Below, piece after piece: positions 9,378 through 15,423 of a DNA stretch of 64,000 nucleotides (its first letter is position 1; every line of letters starts with the position of its first letter). Both the position numbers and the translations under genes were made by a program. Below the pieces are notes generated by a model. It was not told the DNA's origin. It saw only the letters and a list, made by a program, of their open reading frames with translations, and made no database searches. This stretch comes from Schlegelella_A sp963778525 (GTDB taxonomy: Bacteria; Pseudomonadota; Gammaproteobacteria; Burkholderiales; Burkholderiaceae_C): contig CAVZUJ010000001.1 in NCBI GenBank assembly GCA_963778525.1, forward strand, positions 1-64,000, read 5' to 3'.

Positions 9378-10468
9378 GAGAAGAACGAGGCGACGAACAG
9401 GCGACCCCACGGAGTGCGGCCACCGGCCTTTCCTGCACTCATCTCTTTCGGATCTCCTTTTCTCTTCATGTTCGTCATTCGGTGAAAGCTCGGGCTCGAC
9501 GTGCCGTAGGGGTCGGACAGTCCGACCCCTACCTGCGCGGCGAGCTCGGCGAGGCGACGACGCAGGGTCGCCAGCTCTTCCGGAGTGACCGGCGCTCCGG
9601 GCTTGGTCATGCGCCCGAGGAGCGCTTCAAGGCGGGCGCAGAGATCGCCTGCCTGACCGGCCAGCGAACTGGGCCGACGCGATGCGACCGGCTTGCGTGG
9701 TGCGGTGCGCGGCGACCGCGGAGACTTTGACAGCGACGCAACTGCATGGCGGGTGATCTCGCCTTTGCCGGTGACGATGGCCTTGACCTGTTCCGGCTTG
9801 GTCTTTTGCAGCTTGGCGAGCTCGTAGAGCGTCCGCGGCGATGTGCAGCGTCCGCTTCGAAGAGCTTCGTCGAGTTCCGGCGGCAGGGTCAGAAGCGCGA
9901 GGTGATGGGCGACGGACGTGAGGTCGATGCCCATGCGCCTGGCGATCTCGGCGTTGGATTCGCCGGCATCGACGCGCGAGCGCATGAACCTGGCGAGATC
10001 GAGAGGCGTCAGGCCGTGACGCTTCTGGTTCTCGGCGACTTGGGCGTAGACGTCATGGGCGACCGAGCCGATGACGACGGGGACGGTCTTGAGCCCTGCC
10101 CGCTTGGCGGCACGCAGACGCTTGGCGCCGAATAGGACCTGATAGTGGCCATCGGTCGCAAGCGGCCGCACGACGATAGGCTGAAGGATGCCGCGCTGGG
10201 CGATGTCCTCGGCGAGCTCGGCGATCTCCTCGTCAGGAAACTCGGTTCGTGGGTTGGCCGGATCTTCCTCGAGGCCATCGACCGGCACGAGAAGCGGGCG
10301 GCCTTCGGACGCAAGCGCGTCGAGAGAGAACTCTGCGACTGAGACAACAGATTTGGATTCGACACGCTCCTCGACAGGGCCCGCAACAGGAACTTCGCTC
10401 GGCCGCTCGTTCGCCTCGTTGACGAGATCGAGTTGCTCTACCTTCGATTTGTCCCAGGGCATGCGCAT
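9374..10468 (-). CDS. ParB/Spo0J-family partition protein
   Basis: DNA-binding protein of plasmid or element partition. The N-terminal half holds the ParB nuclease-like/CTPase domain (LLVPVDGLEEDPANPRTEF, then GILQPIVVRPL and the FGAKRLRAAKRAGL box). A KorB-like helix-turn-helix follows (NAEIARRMGIDLTSVAHHLA). The C-terminal part is Arg/Pro-rich with a coiled-coil-like stretch (LATLRRRLAELAAQVG). The start at 10468 (MRMPWDKSKVEQLDLV) is chosen over an upstream codon because the sequence before it lacks a ribosome site. The usual partner parA is absent on both sides, so this is probably a relic of a plasmid or integrative element. The stop overlaps the MobC-like start. Confidence 0.82.
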   Translation of the reverse strand: MRMPWDKSKVEQLDLVNEANERPSEVPVAGPVEERVESKSVVSVAEFSLDALASEGRPLLVPVDGLEEDPANPRTEFPDEEIAELAEDIAQRGILQPIVVRPLATDGHYQVLFGAKRLRAAKRAGLKTVPVVIGSVAHDVYAQVAENQKRHGLTPLDLARFMRSRVDAGESNAEIARRMGIDLTSVAHHLALLTLPPELDEALRSGRCTSPRTLYELAKLQKTKPEQVKAIVTGKGEITRHAVASLSKSPRSPRTAPRKPVASRRPSSLAGQAGDLCARLEALLGRMTKPGAPVTPEELATLRRRLAELAAQVGVGLSDPYGTSSPSFHRMTNMKRKGDPKEMSAGKAGGRTPWGRLFVASFFS

Positions 10469-10895
10469 GAACGCATCGTGCCGCTGCGTTTCATGCGCTT
10501 GGTAGTCCCCTCTATCTCGTCGGATTTGCACTCGCAGAGTCCCACGAAATCTCAGCAGATTCGCGTCAATCCAGCATGGTCCACGGGCTCGTCACAGCTT
10601 GTTTCAAGTTCGTCATTGCCGTGCGGCCACGGAGGTCTACAGATCGCGATTGAACCTTCGCGCACGCTGGGCGGAGTGAATTCATGCCGATCTTTCCATC
10701 GAACGGGAGCCGGGCACTCTCCGGCACTCAGATACTCGACAACGTCAACCAGGACACAAGGTGAAATCCATGGCGAGATGCTGAGGAACGCGGCGACGGT
10801 TACGCGCATCGACCCGGCTCACTAGAGCGTCAGGCGAACTTCCTGAAGCGGGCATCGCGAAGGCCCAGGACTCGTGTCATTGTCGAGGAGCACCC
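10469..10895. other. Non-coding stretch upstream of parB
   Basis: About 425 bp with no supportable gene. I looked specifically for a parA Walker motif (KGGxGKT) on the minus strand and found none. Open frames present are short and featureless. It probably holds the promoter of the parB-mob operon on one side and that of the DUF326 gene on the other. Confidence 0.45.
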
Positions 10896-11245
10896 ATGGA
10901 AGAGATGACCCACCTGATGCAGCAGTGCATCGCCAACTGCACCGAGTGTCACCGAACCTGCACGGAGACCGTCGCACACCTCCTTCACAGTGGTGGCCAT
11001 CACTCCGAGTCGAAGCACTGATTGCGATGCTCGACTGCGCCCAGATGTGCGCGCTTTGCGCAGACTTCATGACGCGACAGTCGCCGCATCATGGACACGT
11101 CTGCACGGAATGCGCGGAAATCTGCAACGCCTGTGCAGCCCTTTGCGAGGCGCATACCGACTCAGACGGCCAGATGGCGCGCTGCGCGGCGGCATGTCGA
11201 CGTTGCGCAGAGACCTGTGAAGCGATGGGCAAGGCGATGGGATGA
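10896..11245 (+). CDS. Four-helix-bundle copper-binding protein, DUF326 type (frameshifted)
   Basis: Small Cys-rich protein of the family that stores or binds copper in a four-helix bundle. From the ATG at 10896 (strong AGGAG site upstream) it reads MEEMTHLMQQCIANCTECHR and TCTETVAHLLH. After a missing base near 11021 it continues IAMLDCAQMCALCADFM, VCTECAEICNACAALCE and CAAACRRCAETCEAMGKAMG. The regular CxxC, CxxxC and Cx(2-6)C spacing along predicted helices is the family hallmark. No signal peptide is visible, so it is probably cytoplasmic. A MerR regulator and copper ATPase about 4 kb downstream support a role in metal handling. Confidence 0.8.
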
Positions 11246-11462
11246 CTGTCTTCTGTTCGGCAGGGCCTGGTTCCTGCCGATGACTCGGCACGATCGACAA
11301 TCTAAAGGCGCATAGTCACGAACTACCCTTCTTGGCCGAAGACGGAACTCCGACTAGCAGCAATCGGCTCGCAGGCAGATTTTCTCGGCTGCCGACAGCT
11401 CGATTGACTTCCCGGACAAAGTCTATCCTTCCCGTGGCGTTCGATGCGGTTCGGAGGAAGCC

Positions 11463-12629
11463 ATGCCGGATGAAGCAGAAATCCATAGGAACAAGCTGCC
11501 CGGCAAGACTTACCTCAGTCCCCGCGTGGAGACGATGCAAGGACCTCTTCGAATAGCCTCCAAGGTCATTGACTCCGAGGGATTGCACTTCGCCAAGGTG
11601 AAGGACGAAGTGGTCCTGCGGCGTACTCGGTCGGGGCGGACTGAGATCATTGCGAAGTTCCTTGAGGACGACCGACAGGTCACGATCATTACCTTGCAAG
11701 CATTCAACGGGACGACCGGCAGTCCACAAAACACGAGGTTCTCATTCGTTGGTGCCGAGGTTCCCGGGCTATTGGCGTTCTTCGAAAACATTGCTGCCGT
11801 CGAGTTCCGGGACCACGGCAAGGTGAATATCACAGACGCAGAACTTCGTAAGCTCGTCTTGTCGAAGGACCAGGCGACCCGTCTTGTCAATGAGAACCCA
11901 GACGTTTTCTCGGAGGTAGTGCAGTCGGAGATAACCAAGGAAGACATCGTTGCCCTTGGATTCCGGAAGAAGCAGCTCGGGGTTTTCCGGCGGCTACTCT
12001 TACAGCGGGACTATTTCGATCAAGCCAAGCGAGAGAGCGCTAGCCGAACGGACGAAAGCCTGTGGCAGTCTTTCTTCGAGCGAAACCAATGGGTCTTCGG
12101 CTATGGGTTGAGCTACTTCTATGTGACTGGATTCGAGAACCGCAAGCTTGAGCAGGTCGTTGAAGGTCACGATCTAATCAATCGCGGCAAGCGGGCCGAC
12201 GGCTTGATGAAGACACGCGGCATCATCAACGCGATTTGCTTCGTGGAGATCAAGACCCACGAGACGAGTCTCTTAGAGAAATCTGCGTACAGGCCTGGCT
12301 GCTGGTCGCCATCAAGGGAGCTGGCGGGCGCGGTAGCGCAAGTGCAGGGAACTGTGGCGGCTGCGATGCACAACCTCTATGGTCTGCTAAGGCCGACAGA
12401 TACAGAGGGTGCACCCACAGGTGAGGAAGTCTTCAATTTCCGGCCCCGAGCGTTCATCGTGGCGGGGTCGCTCGGGCAGTTCGTAACGGAACAGGGTGTG
12501 AACGAAGAGCAGCTGAGGTCGTTCGAGCTCTATCGAAACAGCATCTCTGGCCTAGAGGTTATGACCTTCGATGAACTCTATGAGCGAAGCAAGTTCATCG
12601 TAGAAGCAGCGATGCCCAAGCCGGCTTAA
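11463..12629 (+). CDS. sduA: Shedu anti-phage nuclease, SduA/DUF4263
   Basis: A 388-residue protein matching the single-gene Shedu defence system. The C-terminal PD-(D/E)xK nuclease-like domain starts at about residue 198 (ESLWQSFFERNQWVFGYGL), continues with RADGLM (Asp246) and has the ExK pair Glu262/Lys264 in CFVEIKTHET, followed by the Gln-containing helix AGAVAQVQGTV (about residues 288-298). The N-terminal 190 residues form the variable region expected to sense infection or regulate the nuclease. The ATG at 11463 has a very good ribosome site (GGAGGAAG). The gene is visibly less GC-rich than its neighbours, a sign of transfer. No other defence gene adjoins it. Confidence 0.82.
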   Translation: MPDEAEIHRNKLPGKTYLSPRVETMQGPLRIASKVIDSEGLHFAKVKDEVVLRRTRSGRTEIIAKFLEDDRQVTIITLQAFNGTTGSPQNTRFSFVGAEVPGLLAFFENIAAVEFRDHGKVNITDAELRKLVLSKDQATRLVNENPDVFSEVVQSEITKEDIVALGFRKKQLGVFRRLLLQRDYFDQAKRESASRTDESLWQSFFERNQWVFGYGLSYFYVTGFENRKLEQVVEGHDLINRGKRADGLMKTRGIINAICFVEIKTHETSLLEKSAYRPGCWSPSRELAGAVAQVQGTVAAAMHNLYGLLRPTDTEGAPTGEEVFNFRPRAFIVAGSLGQFVTEQGVNEEQLRSFELYRNSISGLEVMTFDELYERSKFIVEAAMPKPA

Positions 12630-12671
12630 AGTCGAGCGTGGCAATTTTCGGGCTTGGCGCCACTCCACGCC

Positions 12672-12869
12672 TTCGAATTCTTGTTCCTCCTCCGAGCGCG
12701 ACGTCTAGCAGCCTCATGTTCTTGCTCTTCCAGTGTCGTTACCCTGCGCAAGATCGCATGGGCTGGCTACGAAGCGACGCAGCGAGACGCACCCCTGCGC
12801 TGCGCGCCCATCATCCCTGGAGAGCCGCGCTGGCTCGTGCCATCGAAGCGTTCGAATCCCTGTTCCTCC
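12672..12869. repeat. Imperfect 19-bp direct repeat with tRNA-like sequence
   Basis: TTCGAATTCTTGTTCCTCC at 12672-12690 and TTCGAATCCCTGTTCCTCC at 12851-12869 match at 17 of 19 positions on the same strand, 179 bp apart. Each looks like the T-loop and acceptor end of a tRNA-type gene (TTCGAAT...), but I can build no complete tRNA or tmRNA around either. They could be remnants of attachment sites left by integration events. The rest of 12630-12987 shows no gene. Confidence 0.45.
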
Positions 12870-12987
12870 TTCATTTCGGGGGAACGGATGGGGGAACGCA
12901 GCTAGTTCGAATCGAGAAGCCAAGGCTTTATGCGGCCTACAAGCCTTGATAGGAACATCGCCCTCTCCGCCAGACAACTAGTAAACA

Positions 12988-13013
12988 CGGGGCCTCGCGC
13001 CCCGTTCTTTTTT
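12988..13013 (+). terminator. Rho-independent terminator
   Basis: Six-pair GC stem CGGGGC / GCCCCG (12988-12993 with 12999-13004) around a five-base loop, followed by TTCTTTTTT. It ends transcription running rightwards from the Shedu side and separates it from the leftward-running cassette array. Confidence 0.8.
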
Positions 13014-13094
13014 CTACGTACCGTAAAGGTTGGCGCGCAGGCGCGCGGCCTTGATCGCATCGGGCGTGGGGATGAAGGGCTTGGGGGCAGTCAC
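13014..13094 (-). pseudogene. Truncated XRE-like N-terminus (copy A)
   Basis: From a GTG at 13094 that overlaps the stop of the preceding exported-protein gene (GTGA), 26 codons read VTAPKPFIPTPDAIKAARLR plus ANLYGT, then stop. AIKAARLRANL is the opening helix of XRE-type proteins (compare SIRAVRTAAGLTQSQ in the intact copy ending at 14143). The rest of the domain is gone; the frame stops next to the terminator hairpin. It shares a 33-of-35-base repeat with copy B. Confidence 0.45.
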
Positions 13095-13483
13095 TTGGCA
13101 GCCTGCATCGCTTGAGCGCACGTAATGTTCGCGACCATGCCGGCGAACGACGTGCCGCCGTCGAACGTCCAGTCGAACGTCAGGTACCGGTAGGCGGGGC
13201 CGTGCTCCTCCCAGGTCGACGTGCCGTAGCGCACGTCGCACCCGGTCGCGGTGACGACGATACGGTGGTTGATGCTCGGGGCGCGCTTGTTGATGCCGTT
13301 CCACTGCATGACGGCGACGGTGTCGCCCTTGTAGTCCTTGGTCATGTGGGCGGTGGCGAGCATCGGCGTGAGCGTCGTGCCGTCGGGCAAGTGCATGACG
13401 AGCGCGGCAGGCACTGGCGTGTCGGCCGCGTGCGAGGCGAGCGCAGCGACTGCCAGGGCGATGATGCTGATGGTTCTCTTCAT
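13091..13483 (-). CDS. Small exported protein of unknown function
   Basis: A 130-residue protein with a clear signal peptide (MKRTISIIALAVAALASHA, cleavage before ADTPVP). The mature part contains LVMHLPDGTTLTPMLATAHM, YKGDTVAVMQWNGINKR, two cysteines far apart (TGCDVRYGTS and NITCAQAM) and aromatic-rich strands (YRYLTFDWTFDGG). I do not recognise the family. The upstream frame is open back to 13537 through the truncated XRE copy B, so the ATG at 13483 is chosen for the signal peptide. It is one of a tight chain of genes on the minus strand (14364 to 13014). Confidence 0.6.
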   Translation of the reverse strand: MKRTISIIALAVAALASHAADTPVPAALVMHLPDGTTLTPMLATAHMTKDYKGDTVAVMQWNGINKRAPSINHRIVVTATGCDVRYGTSTWEEHGPAYRYLTFDWTFDGGTSFAGMVANITCAQAMQAAK

Positions 13484-13537
13484 GGTGGTTCCGTGCAGGC
13501 GCGCGGCCTTGATCGCCCCGGGCGTGGGGGCGGTCAC
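13484..13537 (-). pseudogene. Truncated XRE-like N-terminus (copy B)
   Basis: A GTG at 13537 overlaps the stop of the lipoprotein gene (GTGA). It reads VTAPTPGAIKAARLHGTT and runs directly, in frame, into the ATG of the exported protein at 13483. The piece AIKAARL matches copy A and the start of intact XRE proteins. It looks like the stump left when the rest of the gene was deleted. Confidence 0.4.
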
Positions 13538-13827
13538 CTGGAACGCCTCGGCGAGCCTTGCTCGCACCAGTACTTGACGGCGACGCCGAGCTGGCCCTGG
13601 AACAGGTCGCGCGCGACGCCGCAGTTCTCGCGGTTGTATGCGGCGCCCTCGTCGGCGTTGAAGGTGGCGACGTGCATCTCGGCCACGGTTGGCACGGCGC
13701 TGCTGCGATACAGCGTGTAGGTCTCGCTGGCCGGCGCGACCGGCGAGCAGGCTGCCGTTGCCAGGGCGATGGCGGCGACGATGATGGTGAGGGCCAGGGC
13801 GGCGATGATGATGTTGATGCGTTTCAT
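13534..13827 (-). CDS. Small lipoprotein of unknown function
   Basis: A 97-residue lipoprotein: MKRINIIIAALALTIIVAAI, then a lipobox LATAAC with the lipidated Cys before SPVAPASETYTLYRSSAVPT. The mature part has two further cysteines (NRENCGVARDLFQG and YWCEQG). No family is recognised. It begins four bases after the stop of the upstream hypothetical gene and its stop overlaps the truncated XRE copy B. The MKRxxxI N-terminus resembles that of the exported protein downstream, suggesting a related cassette. Confidence 0.55.
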   Translation of the reverse strand: MKRINIIIAALALTIIVAAIALATAACSPVAPASETYTLYRSSAVPTVAEMHVATFNADEGAAYNRENCGVARDLFQGQLGVAVKYWCEQGSPRRSR

Positions 13828-13831
13828 CGGT

Positions 13832-14134
13832 CTAGGGTTGCGCATAGGACTTGCCCCCCATGGTCGCCAGGAGCACGACGCGGCACCCTCCGCTTGAAGA
13901 GGAGGCCAACGTGCCTGCAAGTTCGGAGAGTGCATTTCTGCACGGATGACACCTCGTTGGTCGGTTCTTCGTCTGGTACTTCGCGTCGTGCCACTTCTTG
14001 GTCGGCAGCGCGCCTGGGTTCGGGGGCGGGGGCTGGCCGGCCAGCGGCCTTGCCGGCCCCATTTCCTCGGGGCGATGCGGGCGCGTACCGGTCGACGGCG
14101 GCTGCGCCCTGGATGAGTCTTTGATCGCGTGCAC
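13832..14134 (-). CDS. Hypothetical protein in the cassette array
   Basis: A frame of 100 codons from a GTG at 14134, eight bases after the XRE gene stop and four bases before the lipoprotein start. It begins HAIKDSSRAQPPSTG, is proline-rich in the middle and carries KKWHDAKYQTKNRPTRCHPC near residue 60. Nothing identifies a family. The tight spacing on both sides is the main argument that it is a gene; an overlapping frame on the same strand is almost as long, so confidence is low. Confidence 0.35.
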   Translation of the reverse strand: MHAIKDSSRAQPPSTGTRPHRPEEMGPARPLAGQPPPPNPGALPTKKWHDAKYQTKNRPTRCHPCRNALSELAGTLASSSSGGCRVVLLATMGGKSYAQP

Positions 14135-14142
14135 GAGCAGGC

Positions 14143-14364
14143 TTATGGCGAGGAGTCACGGCGCGCCGGCACACGGCTGCCGGGTACCGGCCTGTACATC
14201 TCATGGTTGCCGGTCTTGACGAGGAACAACTCCCACGCGGCCAAGCTGATCAAGTGACTACCTCGCTCGTACTCGGCCCACCGCGGAAAGCCACCCGCGT
14301 GAGCCATCTCCGTGGCTTGAGACTGCGTTAGGCCGGCAGCGGTGCGCACGGCCCTAATGGACAT
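14143..14364 (-). CDS. Small XRE-like helix-turn-helix protein
   Basis: A 73-residue protein beginning MSIRAVRTAAGLTQSQATEM, a helix-turn-helix of the XRE kind, followed by RWAEYERGSHLISLAAWELF and LVKTGNH, a pattern of small phage- and plasmid-type regulators. It appears to be the only full-length XRE copy of the array; two downstream copies are cut to their first helix. Its start overlaps the stop of a short signal-peptide-like frame upstream. Confidence 0.6.
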   Translation of the reverse strand: MSIRAVRTAAGLTQSQATEMAHAGGFPRWAEYERGSHLISLAAWELFLVKTGNHEMYRPVPGSRVPARRDSSP

Positions 14365-14471
14365 GGGGGTGGGCTCGATCACCGGGTACTCCCTTGCTGC
14401 TGCCCGCTTGCGCAGGCGCGACGACACCGAGCAGCGCGATGCTTGCGATGAGAGTGGCGATGACACGGCAT
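14354..14471 (-). pseudogene. Remnant of a small exported peptide upstream of the XRE gene
   Basis: Just after an ATG at 14471, in a frame shifted by one base, the sequence reads RVIATLIASIALLGVVAPAQ then AGSSKGVPGDRAHPHVH and stops at 14354 inside the XRE start. This is a plausible signal peptide with an AQA cleavage site. It repeats the arrangement of an exported protein overlapping an XRE start seen twice downstream. The lack of an in-frame start makes it a remnant or a frameshifted gene. Confidence 0.3.
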
Positions 14472-14874
14472 GTTCTAGCGGCCCTTGAAGATCACTGCGA
14501 ATACAGCCCCGAGCACAGCGCGCTGCGCAGGGGGATGGACTCAAGGCAGACTATCGCCGCGCGGCTGCTGGATCGCTTGCCCGAAGGCGCCAAGCGTCGG
14601 TCCGGGAGCGCCAAGTCGCATGGCGCATGCGGACCTCGGCGCAACGTGCCTGGGTGTATTCAGTGGGTGGTGATCTGGAGCAGGTGAACCGGCAGAGGCG
14701 TCATGCCCTTCGGCACGCAGGCGAAGATCAGGTCGAGCATCTCGACCGGGGTGTCGGCTTCGAGCAGCACACGGCAGACCTCGATGCTCTCGGCGTCGTC
14801 TTCTGCGACCGCTCGCTGCAGCTCGCAGGGCCGCCTCTGAGCCCTTGGCCTCTCGACGCCGTGACGCTCGATCC
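14472..14874. other. Non-coding stretch between the cassette array and the MerR gene
   Basis: About 400 bp without a supportable gene. A minus-strand frame (about 14660-14870) includes CELQRAVAEDDAESIEVCRV, faintly ankyrin-like, but it has no start or ribosome site and I do not call it. No repeat or RNA gene was seen. Confidence 0.4.
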
Positions 14875-15342
14875 CTACGAGCGGATTTTCGCGTCCCGGG
14901 GCGGCATCAACACGTGATCCTCGTTCGTTGGGGATCTGGCGCGGATCGTTCCGATGATGGGACATGGAAGGCCTGCTTCCGTGTGTTCGCATCGGGTCAG
15001 CAGCTCTCTCAGGACCCGCTGCATCCGTTTGAGGTCCGCGACCTTCGCGTCGATCTGCGAGAGCCTGTCGGCGGCGACTTGTCGGATGGAGCGGCGATCG
15101 GTTCCATCCTGGAGCAGCAGCAGCTCCCGGATCTCCTCCAGAGAGAAACCGAGCTCCTGAGCCCGCTTGATGAAGCCGATGCGCTCGACAAGGCGCGCGG
15201 GGTAGTGCCGAAATGCCCCGGTGCTCGCTGGCACCGGCAGGAGCTTTCGGTCCTGGTAGTAGCGGATGGTCTCGACGCCGACGTTGGCCGCACGGGCGAG
15301 CCGTCCGATCGTGAGTGAATCCGAGGCAGGCGATGACCGCAC
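14875..15342 (-). CDS. MerR-family heavy-metal-responsive regulator
   Basis: A 155-residue MerR-type activator. The winged helix-turn-helix is at the N-terminus (LTIGRLARAANVGVETIRYY), followed by GAFRHYPARLVERIGFIKRA, the coiled dimerisation helix, and a metal loop CEHTEAGLPCPIIGT. The two loop cysteines are separated by eight residues, as in MerR and PbrR, not seven as in CueR. The third metal cysteine found in MerR, ahead of the dimer helix, is not visible (DGTDRRSIRQ there). It is divergent from the copper-type ATPase gene and the intergenic region carries a MerR-type promoter, so it surely controls that gene. The inducing metal (Cu, Ag, Hg, Pb or other) is undetermined. Confidence 0.85.
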   Translation of the reverse strand: MRSSPASDSLTIGRLARAANVGVETIRYYQDRKLLPVPASTGAFRHYPARLVERIGFIKRAQELGFSLEEIRELLLLQDGTDRRSIRQVAADRLSQIDAKVADLKRMQRVLRELLTRCEHTEAGLPCPIIGTIRARSPTNEDHVLMPPRDAKIRS

Positions 15343-15355
15343 AGCGAGAATGTCC

Positions 15356-15387
15356 TTGACTCTGGGGTTGGGTACGGAGTCTAAGCT
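15356..15387 (+). promoter_or_regulatory. MerR-type promoter and operator for the metal ATPase
   Basis: TTGACT (15356-15361) and TAAGCT (15382-15387) are separated by 20 bp, the overlong spacer that MerR-family activators correct by bending DNA. The spacer carries a partial dyad: GACTCTG at the left and CGGAGTC at the right. The right half and the -10 region resemble the classical mer operator. It lies between the divergent regulator start (15342) and the ATPase start. Confidence 0.7.
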
Positions 15388-15423
15388 TTCTCTTCAGCGG
15401 TGGCTCACCGCTTGGAGAAGACC

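Noticed and set aside
10469..10895. A parA gene for the ParB
   Set aside because: No Walker-A-type KGGxGKT or Walker B sequence is readable in any frame of the interval.
12638..12987. Possible tmRNA or tRNA gene beside the terminator
   Set aside because: Some T-loop-like segments are present but no acceptor pairing, no tag-peptide frame with a stop and no CCA end could be assembled; kept only as a repeat.
14660..14870. Ankyrin-like open frame on the minus strand
   Set aside because: Only one faint repeat-like stretch, no start codon context and no neighbours that support it.
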